Assembly (NCBI GenBank): GCA_001599975.1
Contig: BCIO01000001.1
Location: forward strand, 1,240,001-1,304,000
Direction: 5' to 3'
From: Cystobasidiopsis lactophilus
Taxonomy: Eukaryota; Basidiomycota; Agaricostilbomycetes; Agaricostilbales; Chionosphaeraceae
DNA length: 64,000 bases
Of this stretch, positions 20,762-31,153 are shown piece after piece. How positions within the stretch are numbered: the stretch's first letter is position 1; every line of letters starts with the position of its first letter. The position numbers were made by a program, and so were the translations under genes. Below the pieces are notes generated by a model, which worked only from the letters and a program-made list of their open reading frames with translations, had not been told where the DNA came from and made no database searches.

Positions 20762-20814
20762 TCGCTTTCGTTAGCTCGTTTCGTTGGTCTGGGGCCTGCA
20801 TCTTTGCCATTGTG

Positions 20815-20820
20815 AATAAA
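20815..20820 (+). terminator. AATAAA polyadenylation signal of TOM70
   Basis: An exact AATAAA lies 54 bases past the TOM70 stop and is followed by an A/T-rich tract. Confidence 0.5.
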
Positions 20821-21057
20821 TACAAAAGTACAATTTTGAACTTGGAACACCCTATTCTCCCAGAAATCTCGGGCAGCGGTTTTCGTGAGCAGCATGGTGG
20901 ACAGTTTATATTACAGTGACATGGGAGCAACCTTATGGATATGCAGAATTGTGCAGAAGGGTCGTGAGGGTGAGCATGGTGAAAAATTATACAAGTGGTG
21001 ATCTGCATAGAGAGCACAAAGTGCTCATTGGGATTAGCCTTCTGCATATAGCCAGTG

Positions 21058-23663
21058 TCATTGGTTGGAAGGGCACCTTGGATCGACTTGCTGAGAAAGA
21101 AAATCAGGTGGGATGGGCTGGTAGCCATCTCTGCTGGGACGGTGGCGGTGGCGATACTTGGTGCATATGAAGGCTGAGGACACACTGAGAACTTGCAACC
21201 TACCAACTCGTGAAAGGAAGTAGCCATACCTATGAAGAGGATGCCGGCAGTTATAGAAGCAAAGGCGATTGCTTGGGGGTAGTCGTAATTGATGGAGGCA
21301 ATGGCAGAGGAGAAGCGAGACTGCTGATGTGCTGCACGAGCTGTCTTATAAAGACGTTGGGAAGCTTTGCTCCAGGCTTTCTCGTCAGCCCGGATCACTC
21401 GGCGGTCGTAAGTCCACCTGCGACTTTGTTCGAGATCAACGGCAAGAGGAGCCAAGGGCTGACTCACAAGCCGTTCAATTCTCCTTCAACATCAGAGGTC
21501 TGAGTCCATACTGCAGCTGAACAGCCCTTGGCGGCTACCTGCTTAATGAGAAGATCGATGGTCTCCAGACACCGCGCATTGTAAGATTGGTAGCTGTGTG
21601 CCAGCTCGTACGTCTCGTTGATGCGAGAAACAGCCTGAGGTACCTTCCAGAGATGCTCTTCTGTGGTGTTCATGCCTATTTGTGGAGATGTTAGCCGTGC
21701 TTGGGAAGGCTGATGTCCCCGCGCACCGATGCCACCGAATTCGCCTTGCCGTCCAATCAGCGTCACTGAGCAGGCACTTTGCTGATAGCTCACCCTGGAT
21801 GTGTACTCGCTTGTCGTTCTTAGAGGTAGTTCCGCAAGCGGGGTCGCTATGATCATGTCTCGTCAACGCTGCAACTTGCCGCGCTCAGGACGCTCACCTA
21901 TAGTGATGCTGCCCCCAGAAATGTTCAAGTCAAAAAACCATTGGAAGATCCTGAGGATGAACTCACGTTGTCGGCAATGTCACCTTCTCCGTTGTCGAAC
22001 CAGCCGGAGACGGCTGCGGGTTTCCTTCAGACCCAAGCAAAATAGATCTGAGGCTGGCGAGACCCACCATTGATAAGGCGCGTGGAGTCCAGCTCTCGCA
22101 CATCTTTGACTAGCTGCTTCTCGGGGTTGTCACGCCGCTGCCCCCACCCTAGTCCAATTGAACATCAATGAAGCGCAACTGCGATGGCCAACCCTAACCA
22201 ACCTTCGTTGTAGAGCACCCAAGTCATGATAGATGGAAAAGAGTAGTGAAGCTTGACCATCTCTTTGTACTGTCGTTCGTATTCGAGCTTGGCAGACTTA
22301 GTGGGAGGATCGGGGCGAAGCGACGGGAAGTCTTGGATGACGAGGATGCCCATCTCGTCTGTGGCCCGATGCTCATTAACACACCAGACTGATTGCAACG
22401 CGTGAAGAGCTCACCGGCCAAGCGATAGTACATGTCCGGCTCCACTTTCACATGCTTGCGAAGGGCATTGAAGCCAAAATTCTTGAGTTGACGGATGTCG
22501 AACGCCATCGCCTCGAGACTCGGTGCCTGTGGTGCTTTCAAGTAAGCATAGATATCAAGAGTACAGAGAGTGGACGCACAACATATAGGCCGTCTGGCCA
22601 AAAGCCTTGGTCGAGCGTTGCCCATGCGAAGAGCGGCAGCCCGTTCAAGGTTAAGCGGCGCTTCTTATCAGCACCCTTAGCTGTTCCAACGCTTCGGAAT
22701 CCCGTGTAAGAGTGGACAATGTCGCCTCCAGCGCGGATGGTGATATTGTACAAGTTGGGATGGTCGGGCGTCCAGAGGTGTGCACCTGGCACCCGCCCCG
22801 AGAAGAAGCCGTCCTTGTCGAAGGAGTCGTATACAACGAGGGCACCAAGTGGGTCCCATACGTCAATCGAAAGCTCGGCTGTTGCTGTTGCTGCCAGAGT
22901 ACTGGTCTTGACCGAAACGTTCAATTGACCGTGCATATCCGCGGTGACGGCCAAATCGGTGATATACAGGTTAGGAACTGGCTCTAGCCACACTGTTTGC
23001 CATATGCCAGTACAAGGCGTGTAGAAGATGTGGTCTGGCGCCGTCGTCTGCTTGCCGACCGGAATATGCTCGTCCGTAGTCGGGTCGAAGACGTGGACGA
23101 GTAGCTCGTTAGTCGATTTCCAGGACAGATGCTCCGTGATGTCGACCTGAAACCGACCGAAGCCGCCGGTGTGAGTATGGACGTGATAGCCATTGACTGC
23201 CGGGCACATGCTGAAATGAGACCTGGCTCGGTACCGGCGCGAGCTGACGCTCACTATACACCTTTGCCTCGTAATCGACAGCTCCAAAGTTGAGGATGAC
23301 GTTCTGGTCTTTCCACCGCTTTGGCACCGCAAGGTCTGGCAGCCGCCACCAGCTATTCATGCTGGAGCGTCCAATACCCGAGAGACCTGACTCGATACAA
23401 GACGGGACAAGGACAGATTCCTTCAGTGTTTTGCCCACGGGAGGCGCCGTCTTCTCGGTCGACTCGAATTGCCAGACGCCATTTAGATTGAGCCACTCGC
23501 TGCGTTGAAGCTGAGGCCGGGGATAGACGTGTTCAAAGAGCTTGGGCTCCGACTGTGCTAGAATTTCCGAAGTCCAAGCAGAATCAAGCGGAAAAGTCGC
23601 CGGCTTGTAAGTCGCCACCGCCGCCAAGGCCAAGGACACGGACAATGCACTCCTGACCAGCAT
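21058..23663 (-). CDS. Glycoside hydrolase family 2 enzyme with C-terminal membrane anchor
   Basis: GH2 enzymes are beta-galactosidase, beta-glucuronidase or beta-mannosidase types. The start at 23663 gives a signal peptide, MLVRSALSVSLALAAVATYK. The jelly-roll domain has SEWLNLNGVWQFES, NSWWRLPDL, FGAVDYEAKVYVNG, HTGGFGRFQVDIT and YTPCTGIWQTVWLEPVPN. The catalytic barrel carries FGFNALRKHVKVEPDMYYRL, VIQDFPSLRPDPP, TWVLYNEGWGQ (general acid/base Glu in NEG) and GEFGGIG (nucleophile Glu). It ends AAVWTQTSDVEGELNGLWTY and DRRVIRADEKAWSKASQRLY. Past the normal family end, splicing of a 56-nt intron gives a hydrophobic segment AIAFASITAGILFIAFI and a basic tail CTKYRHRHRPSRDG, with a stop at 21058. 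That is a type I membrane topology. The substrate is not settled. More than nine introns. It is divergent from the GH26-like gene. Confidence 0.85.
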
Positions 23664-24006
23664 GACAAGCGCGAAGGCGTAAGGCAGCGGCAACGGAGCA
23701 CAGATCACAAACTGAAGAGGTTTGAAGGAGACCGAGCCGTCGTTTCGAAACGAGAGGACTAGTGTCGACGTCGCAAATGAAGGTGGGGAGCGCGGATCTG
23801 CCGCCTGGGAGAGCGTGATCCGTCGCTCTTTGTCGGCATTTTTTGGATGGCTCTCAGCGAAACTCTCTTTTGTCTCTCCCACCTCGCCCGCTTGCATATA
23901 TTGTGTCCTACGCGTTTCTTTTCACTCTCCTTTGCATATAGACTCCATTCCCTCTACAAAATCACGCTCCTTTCCAGTAAAAACACCCCTGTTGGGATCG
24001 CCAACA
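23664..24006. promoter_or_regulatory. Divergent promoter, GH2 / GH26-like genes
   Basis: The 343 bp separate two extracellular carbohydrate-active enzyme genes that point away from each other. TTGCATATA occurs twice, at 23892-23900 and 23932-23940, both on the plus strand and 40 bp apart. The second lies 67 bp before the GH26-like ATG and is a plausible TATA element. Shared regulation is inference. Confidence 0.45.
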
Positions 24007-26038
24007 ATGCATGTTTTCGCTCTGTTGACTTTGCTTGCTGCCCTGTTGCCTCAAGGTGAAGCCACGACTGTTCAATCAATCCAAAAGATTATTACTGCTT
24101 CGCATCTGTGGGCGCTTTCGCTTGTCAGAGATGGCTTTGGGCTCACGGTTCCCTCAGGCAAACTTTCTGCTCAGCCTATGTTGCTGCGCCAACAACGACC
24201 AAATCGGTCACTGTAACGTGCGTGGCCTGGACTCAAGACCCAAGGACTGTGTGCTAACTCTTGGCTGCAGTAAAACGGTCGCTGGCGCGACCACAGTAAC
24301 ATCTGTTCAAACGTCGACCAGGCTGTCAACAATTGCGGCTGCGACTACACAGTTCACGACCACCTATGTCGCTTCGCCTACTGTCTACACTACGACGACA
24401 TCAGAGCTGGTTGTCGCGTTAGCCCTCTCTCCACAACCTGTTGGAGCTGAACTCAAGCCGGTCCGCAGTCAACCGACAAAGCGCTCTCACATCCCGGCGC
24501 ACAAGCAGATCCTCGCAAAACGTGCAGCGGCGAAGCGCGCCGTAGCTATCCCTGCAGCCTTGAAGAAGTACCCAGCTGCCAGCATTTCGGCAGTAAGTCG
24601 CGACTCTTCGCCGTTGGGATCCCTTACTCAAGCCGATCACCCTTCTTTTTTCGCGCAGGCCTGCTCTGGCGCCGTCACGCTCAAGACTGCCACTGTTAGC
24701 AAGACGGTGACTTCGACCTACACGAGCAAAACGACGGCCACCGTCACCAAGAGCACGACTGTCGTCAAACTCACCACCCAGTTCAACACCATCCGCGCCA
24801 CCAAGACTGTGGCCACCCCTAGCACTTCAGTCATCGTCAAGACCGCAACATGCACTGCTACCAAGCCCACCAAGAGCGCCTACTCGAACTTGCTCAGCTT
24901 GGGCGGCGTCAACATCGGCATGCTGCCCGATTACGGCTACAGCGCGGAACACGACTCGATGTCGGACCTGAACAACCAAATCACGGTCACCGGCAACAAG
25001 CACGCTCAGTATGGGTGGTACGCGCAAACGTTCCCTACGGCGCCCTGGGACGGCGCGCAGCTGTACGAAGTGATGGACGACCTCATCGCTTCTGGCGCCA
25101 TCTTCGAGCCGGCCGTCATGCCCTGCCCCAAGAACGGCCTGTCGTCTTGGGCTGGTTACACCAAGGCGAACAACTCGCAGGCCGTGAGGGTCTGCACCGT
25201 CCTCAAGGACTTCACCGACGCCGGCGTGGAAGTGCGATTGCGATTCGCCCACGAAGCCAACTGGTATCAAGTGGGTCTAACCCTTGCCTTGTGGATTTGG
25301 CCATAGCTGACGTTGAGCAGACGGATGGCACCTACTCTGGCACTGCCGCCGACTTCAAAGCTGGCTGGGCAGCCGTGGCGTCCGCTTGCGCCACCATTGC
25401 TCCCAAAGTGAAAATGTTCTGGGCTCCTGTGCGTTTCCTGCCTTCATTCCTCAGACTATTCACTAATATAAGGGACCTGATTTGCAGAACGTGGCGAACG
25501 AAGCGGCCTACGAGAGCTATCAACCAACCGACCTGACCACCGTCGACTACATCGGCATCGACTACTACCCGACCACCAAGTCGGCCCTGACCACCTTCAT
25601 CTCTACGCACAAGAGCTTTTACACCAAGTACGCGAGCGCCAGCATCGCCTACGCCATCGGGGAGACCGGGCTCGGCTACGCTGGGCCAATTCAAGATCGC
25701 ATCACTTGGTTCCAGTCCATCATCGCTTCCAAGTCGACCTTCCCTTGTGAGGCCCTCTATCCCCATGTCATCGTGTCCTAGACTCAGCGAGTTTCGGCCC
25801 ACAGACTTGGCGTCTGTTTCATGGTTCAATTGTCGGTGTTTTCCCTACCCTTGCAGTCCTCGTCCAATCCTGACTGTGCCTCTTGGGATGCTGACAGATC
25901 TCAAAGGTTATCAATTCAAGGTAAACCTCGGGCCTCTCTCCCCAACGCAATCTTGTGGCTAAGTGCAAAGAGCAGATCTGCGACCCGACCAACTCCACCC
26001 TGACCTCTTACTATGTCGATGCGCTCACTGGCTGTTAA
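24007..26038 (+). CDS. Secreted glycoside hydrolase, GH26-like, with Thr-rich N-terminal region
   Basis: A signal peptide (MHVFALLTLLAALLPQ) is followed by a long Thr/Ser/Val-rich stretch (TTVTSVQTSTRLSTI, TVSKTVTSTYTSKTTATVTK), probably O-mannosylated, broken by a dibasic-rich KRAAAKRAVA segment that may be a Kex2-type processing region. The catalytic part begins at SLGGVNIGMLPDYGYSAEHD. It has VRLRFAHEANWYQ, where Glu after RFAH fits the general acid/base of clan GH-A, and YAIGETGLGYAG, where Glu fits the nucleophile. WAPNVANEAAYESYQP, YIGIDYYP and VSWFNYQKGYQFK-like sequence also match endo-mannanase-type GH26 proteins. The C-terminus has paired Cys (CKEQICDPTNS, ALTGC). About seven introns; one 5' intron joins the signal peptide to AYVAAPTTT. 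Substrate (mannan or other beta-glycan) is inferred only. The stop is TAA at 26036-26038. Confidence 0.8.
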
Positions 26039-26267
26039 ACACGCTGTCATTGAAAAAAGGACACTTCATTCGGGTTTTATGTTCACATTGGGCGGCAAAG
26101 GGTTTGGGCTTGAGACGGATGCAAACGACCATGCATGCAACTCGTAAAGAATAATAGCAAGCACGGCGCGTGAAGAGACCGGCGTTTTAAGCAACGGGGG
26201 GCTTTCTATTCGACAAGGCTCTATAGAAGAGCTCCGAGCTATTCGTACATTTGAAGAAGGACCGCTT
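26039..26267. other. Convergent 3' intergenic region
   Basis: The 229 bp between two converging genes hold both 3' ends. No feature beyond A/T-rich patches is visible. Confidence 0.3.
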
Positions 26268-27598
26268 TTATTGGGGCTTGATGAACCGCTTGAGGTCTTC
26301 CAGCTTGTTGCTCCACTGGGTGGCGCCCAAGGCCTTTTCCAATTGAGGTGCCGTCATCAATTCGTGGTCTGCGAATCTGTGCGAGGCGACGGTTTTATCA
26401 GATTCTGGAAAGACCTGATGAAGGGCAAGGCAACGCACGAGAAGCCGGGCACGCAGACTTCGGACATGAGCATGCCGACCGAGTCTTTGTCGGTGGCGAT
26501 CCTCAAGTCGTCGGGCAAGAGCTCGATGAAGCGCCAGCAGCCGCCGGGGATCTTGACCTGCCTGGACTCGCCCAAGACGGGGCTGGGGCCGAGCAGGGCG
26601 TGGGAGAGCTTGTAGGAGCCGCCTTGGTAGGCGGGAGGGGAGATGATGGTGAACCGAGCCCGACCCTGGTGCACAAAGTGGAGCGAGTCGGCCTTGTGGC
26701 GGTGGAAGTAGGAGTGCGGGTGCTCGGTCGTCAAGAGGTAGTAGATGGTCGTGTGTAGCGAGCGGGCTCCTCCTTCTGTTCGCGGCGACGACTGGATTAG
26801 CTGGAGATCTAAGACAGCTAAGGGGAGCAGCTTGAGCGAACCTTGGTAGGCGTTCTCCAACGAGCGCTCGCTTCTATCCGACTCGACGTAATACCCTCCC
26901 TCGGGGTGCACCTGGAGGTTGAGGTCTCTGATGACCTGCGAGTTGGGCGTGTAGGTCTCTGCGGGCGGGGCCATTTGGAAGGTGGGAGCCAAAGGTCCGG
27001 CGCCGAGGTCGGTGGACAAGCGGTCCAAGAACGAGGTTGGGTAGGAGTGCAGTGCCGGGTCAAGAGGCACCATGCGGCGCACCGCGGTGAGGTCCGAGGT
27101 GGACGCCGCGGAGTGTGGGAGCGCGACCGCCGCCGCCGACGCTGAGGCTGCCGCCGCTGCAGCCAGGGCCGGGTTCAGAGGCGGCGAGTAGGAGGGCAGC
27201 TCGTCGTCGGCGATGGCCGGCTTCTTGCGCTTGCGCTGCACGATGGGCGTGCCATTGGCCTCTGCCTCCTTGCGCTTGAGCCGGTTGCGCTTGTTGGTCT
27301 CGTTCCTGTGAGGCGACCATCAATGCTAAGCCTGGCAATTTAGCTCTCGGGAAGGGGCCCTGAACCCACTTCTTCTGCTGGCAGTTCCTGCACAGCTTAA
27401 ACTGCCAATCCGCCGCCAACTGGGGAGTTCGCTGGGAACACCCGAAAACGCATGTGAATTGGGAATCGACGAAGAGGCAAGAGAGTGCGACAGGCTTACA
27501 CAGCGGTTGTTCGCAGCGTTCGAGCACAAGCGCGGCCCTGAGTGCACTTCCAGGTCGACTGGCGTTGACGGTTGAGGCACAGGAGAGAGCTGCTCCAT
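26268..27598 (-). CDS. Fusion of a Cys-based zinc-binding segment with a Cupin_5 domain
   Basis: From MEQLSPVPQPSTPVDLEVHS at 27598, two introns are removed to give RLCSNAANNRCRTPQL, FKLCRNCQQKK, then NETNKRNRLKRKEAEANG. This C-x7-C-x14-C-x2-C arrangement followed by a basic NKRNRLKRK helix resembles the small N-terminal zinc-binding motif of many basidiomycete regulators. After an Ala-rich linker (about 40 residues) comes a complete Cupin_5 domain: VIRDLNLQVHPEGGYYVESD, LHTTIYYLLTTEHPHSYFHR, ADSLHFVHQGRARFTI, LLGPSPVLGESRQVKIPGG and EVCVPGFSFADHELMT, ending RFIKPQ at 26268. The HPEGG-Y, the TTIYYLLT-x-FHR strand and VPGF-x-F-x-DHEL are the family landmarks. Stand-alone Cupin_5 proteins usually have only about 170-200 residues. 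Both halves are read through one continuous spliced frame. Function is unknown; nuclear or DNA-linked action is inference. Confidence 0.78.
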
Positions 27599-27838
27599 CC
27601 CTCGCCAGGCCAAAGTAAATACACAGTTGGGGCTCGGGAACAAGAAGCGGAGTTCCCTCCTCTGCCAAAGCTCGGCCAGAGTTGCTTGTGGTCGCGCGGC
27701 CACCTCGATCCTGTCCTGCGCCCTTTTGCAGCCTTTAAAAGTGCTGTCGAAGCACACCCAGAGTCACCGCAGCTAAGGCGGAGGGTTCCCTGCCGCTCGA
27801 GAGGCCAACTTTCGAGGCGCTGACAGAAAGTGCGAAGA
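27599..27838. promoter_or_regulatory. Divergent promoter, Cupin_5 fusion / TFIIH p44
   Basis: This 240-bp gap holds both promoters by orientation. No specific motif stands out. Confidence 0.35.
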
Positions 27839-29511
27839 ATGTCAGACGCCGGCTACTCGTCGGACGAGATTGACGATGATTTTATCGTCGAGGACAACGA
27901 GCTGAATGCGTCCTCGGGCTCCAAGCGGAAGAAGGGCAAGGAGGTCGAGCGGGACACTCGGCGCAAGAAGCACATCAACCAAGGCGACGCTGGGTACACC
28001 TGGGAAGGCGAATTCCAGCGCTCTTGGGATGTGGTCAGGGAGGACGAGGATGGCTCGCTGGAGAGCGCGGTGAACGACCTCGTAGAGCGCACCAAGCGGA
28101 GAAGGTGCGAGCTAGCACTTTCCCACCCGTCAAGTCAATCTCTGACTGCCCCCTCCGTGTGGAACGAACAGATTACTCAGGGACACAGACACCATTCAAC
28201 GAGGCATCATCCGCCACATTTTCATCGTCCTCGACCTCTCGCTCTCCATGCTCGACAAGGACCTCCGCCCCTCCCGGCTCGAGCTCTCCTTGAACTACCT
28301 CCAGGCCTTCGTCAACGAGTTCTTCGACCAGAACCCCATCTCCCAAATGGGCATCATTGGCCTGCGCAATGGCATGGCCGAGCGCATCTCCAATCTGTCA
28401 GGTGAGGTCTTGCGATCACCACCTTAGCTCTACTTTGTTTGAGCTCAGCTTCGCTTGGTGGCTTCACAGGCAATCCTACTGACCATATCAAGGCTCTACA
28501 AAACAAGCGCAAGCTGGAACCGGCCGGCGAGCCGAGCTTGCAGAACGGGTTGGAAATGGCGAGGACTGGTCTAGCGTTCGTTCATTAATTTTACACTCGA
28601 GAAAGTATTTCTCATGAAGGATAGGGGGCGAACAGACATTTGCCACCCCATGGCTCGAGGGAGGTGCTCGTCATCTTTGGCAGCTTGACAACCTGCGACC
28701 CGGGCAACATCCACGTCACGCTGGATGCTTGTGTCAAGGATAGGTACGAGTGGCGCCTACCTTATGCATTCCGGGCATGTTGCTTAAGGCGTTGATTGTA
28801 CAGGCTACGGATCAACGTCATTGGGCTGTCGGCGGAGATGGCGATCTGCAAGCAGGTAGCCAAGCGCACCTCAGGTGAGGCCCTCTCCTCATAGCTGCTT
28901 CAGCTTTTTGAGACAGCTTCTTCACAGGCACATATGGTGTCGTCATCAACGAGGACCACTATCGGGATCTCATGTTTGAAAGCGTGCCGCCGCCACCGAC
29001 CGCCGCCTCTTCCCTCAAACAAGCCGGTCGCCGGTCGGCCGCTGCCAACTCCCTCATCCTCATGGGTTTCCCATCCATGGTCCTCCGCTCCTTCCCCACC
29101 CTGTGCTCCTGCCACGGCAAGCTCAAGTCGGCCGGCTTCATCTGCCCCCGGTGCAAGAGCCAGATCTGCGAGATCCCCACCGACTGCGGCATCTGCGGCC
29201 TGACCATCGTCAGCTCGCCCCATTTGGCGAGGAGCTATCGGCACTTGTTCCCAGTTAAGAACTTTGTCGAGGTGCCGTGAGTTCCTCCTCTCTGTCGCTT
29301 TGGGGAACTTGGGCTGAGCTCAAGTGGAAAACGCAGGGCCGTGGAAGAGGATGACCCGCCGTCTTGTTATGCTTGCTCTTACGACTTTGCAAAGGCGGCC
29401 ACGGGGACAGCGACGGGCCGCTACCGGTGCCCAAAGTGCCAAAACCACTTTTGCCTCGACTGCGACGCTTTCATCCACGACGTGCTGGCCGTCTGCCCCG
29501 GCTGCCAATGA
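27839..29511 (+). CDS. SSL1: TFIIH core subunit p44 (Ssl1/GTF2H2)
   Basis: Ssl1/p44 is a core TFIIH subunit that stimulates the XPD/Rad3 helicase in nucleotide excision repair and promoter opening. An acidic N-terminus ([20 protein letters not shown]) precedes [20 protein letters not shown]. The von Willebrand A-type domain follows: [20 protein letters not shown] (MIDAS-like DLSxSM), [40 protein letters not shown], then [18 protein letters not shown] and [18 protein letters not shown]. The zinc-binding C-terminal half has [40 protein letters not shown] and [18 protein letters not shown]. Its RING-like end reads [20 protein letters not shown], then LAVCPGCQ at the stop. All cysteine pairs expected of p44 are present. 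About seven short introns. Identification is firm. Confidence 0.95.
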
Positions 29512-29817
29512 AATGCAACAGCCTTGTACTATCAGCCCTCGAACCTCTTAGATGGAAAGCTCAAATGTAGATGGAGAGCTCTTCCTCCTAAAAAATGCAA
29601 AAACACATCGAGTTTTGCGCCCTTTTTATCCCATTCTAGGCGTCTGGACGCGGGAGGTGCGCTACAAAGCTAGTACAAAGTAAAGCATCATGTTTTTCGT
29701 TCTTGGCCTGAGCCATGGATTTCGTCGTCACGTTCATAAAAGCCTTCCTCGCCTGCTGCCCACTCGACAGTCATTTGCCATTCAGCCGACCCTTTCTGGG
29801 GCCCTGCTGGTGGTCGT
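29512..29817. other. Convergent 3' intergenic region
   Basis: The 306 bases lie between the stops of p44 and the hairpin membrane protein. An A-rich tract near 29589-29603 may mark polyadenylation of the p44 transcript. No gene is visible. Confidence 0.35.
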
Positions 29818-30592
29818 TCACTCGACCTTGCCGTTGAGCTCAGCATGGCCATTCGACTTGGAGTAGGCCTTGAGCTCTTCGCCGAGGGTCTTTGAACGAC
29901 GTTGTTAGCTCGGTGCTAGGTCAAAACCTCAAATCACTCGTACATAGACGCCAGCTTTGGCAGTCGGGGCAGCTCGCAAGTTGGCCACCAGTCTGTGAGG
30001 GCAACTCAGCACTTGGCCCAAAGTCGTTTCGTGGGTAGGAGAAGCTCTACCGGTAGAAGAGGTACGCCCCGCCGATCAAAGCTGTGCCCAGCAAGGCCAG
30101 GAAGCCGGTCAAGAAGAGCACGCCGAGCAAGAGCAAGGTGGCCCCGCCCAAGCCGACTGTCCAGCGTCATTAGCCCTTTCGCGCTCTTCGAGGTCGGGAA
30201 GTGGCCTCACCGAAGAGCCAGAAAGCGACGAAGACAGCAGCAGAGCCCACCAGGAGGCCGATGAACGAGAAGGCAAAGAGTCCTGCGGTCGCAAAGCCAC
30301 CATCAGCAACCGAAGCCGCGGATGAGGTCGCTCTGTGCAGGACCCACCGAAGAGGAGCACGGGCAGGAAAGAGAGGATGATGAAGACGGTCGAGAAAGTG
30401 GTTGCAGCTGGGTACGATTTCGCGCTTTCGATGTACTGCTTCTTGAGGGGCTCGACGTGTCGAGCAGCTCTGCGAGCGGAGGCGACTTCATTTAGGGCAC
30501 GTTCGATGACGCGAACGGAGTGCGTACACTTCGGATTTGTCGACCAGGTAGGCTTGAGCCTTATGCAGCTCGCCTTGGAATTGCGCGCTCAT
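29818..30592 (-). CDS. Small multi-hairpin membrane protein, promethin/LDAF1-like (tentative)
   Basis: The spliced product is about 160 residues. After MSAQFQGELHKAQAYLVDKS and HVEPLKKQYIESAKSYPAAT it has closely packed hydrophobic segments: TFSTVFIILSFLPVLLFG, FAFSFIGLLVGSAAVFVAFW, LGGATLLLLGVLFLTGFLAL and LGTALIGGAYLFYRLVANLR. The tail is polar (TLGEELKAYSKSNGHAELNG). The Gly-rich double-hairpin layout with S-F-L-P-V in the first segment recalls promethin/LDAF1-type proteins, which sit at ER sites of lipid-droplet formation with seipin. That is a resemblance of pattern, not a proven homology; a reticulon-like protein is the main alternative. The first intron (30470-30527, donor GTACGC) is needed to keep frame after KSEV. 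Four more introns of 50-70 nt follow. The stop is at 29818-29820. Confidence 0.7.
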
Positions 30593-31153
30593 GGTTGCTG
30601 CAAGATGGCTAAAGATGGAGTTGCTGGCAGTGCCAGGGAAAAAAAAAGAAAAAAAAAAGGAATCGCCACCCTCGCTCCACACCTTTGGGTCTTGTCGATG
30701 TCGATATGCGCAAATAATATCACGTAGGACTGTCATTGCACGAAGTTACCGGCGCCGGCCGTGCTTTTATGGAGTTCGTGGGTTCGTGGCATCAAATAAC
30801 TTTCCGGGCTTTGCATCTGCGTTGCATTTGGGTGCGCCGGCTTCCTCACTGCGTTTGGTTCGGAGATGGCTGCTGTGGCTTCTTGATTTGGTCCAACCTC
30901 GGTCAAAGACCCGAGAACGACGTGGAAAGAGAAGTAGTCCGTCTCGATCTGCGGTCCGGCATCAGACAAAAGACTCGGACTCCAAACAACCCCCTCTATT
31001 GTTCGTCCGCCGCCTTCCCGTATCAACGTGACTACAAAAGCAAGGGGGCGTAATTTCATCCTTCCTATCTTGGTATTTTGCTGCCAGCCTTGCCCCACTG
31101 CCCTGACGACCGCGTTGCGCTGACTCTCGCACCCTTCCCACGACACTTTCGCG
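30593..31153. other. Divergent promoter region, hairpin membrane protein / G-alpha
   Basis: The 561 bases separate opposed starts. A purine-rich tract of A runs broken by single G occurs at about 30638-30660, close to the hairpin-protein start, and may be a nucleosome-excluding element. No gene-like open frame or RNA gene is seen. Confidence 0.45.

Noticed and set aside
20682-21467. A long minus-strand open frame reading through the GH2 end to overlap the TOM70 3' end.
   Set aside because: A 56-nt GT-AG intron gives a better protein end (TM segment plus basic tail, stop at 21058) without antisense overlap.
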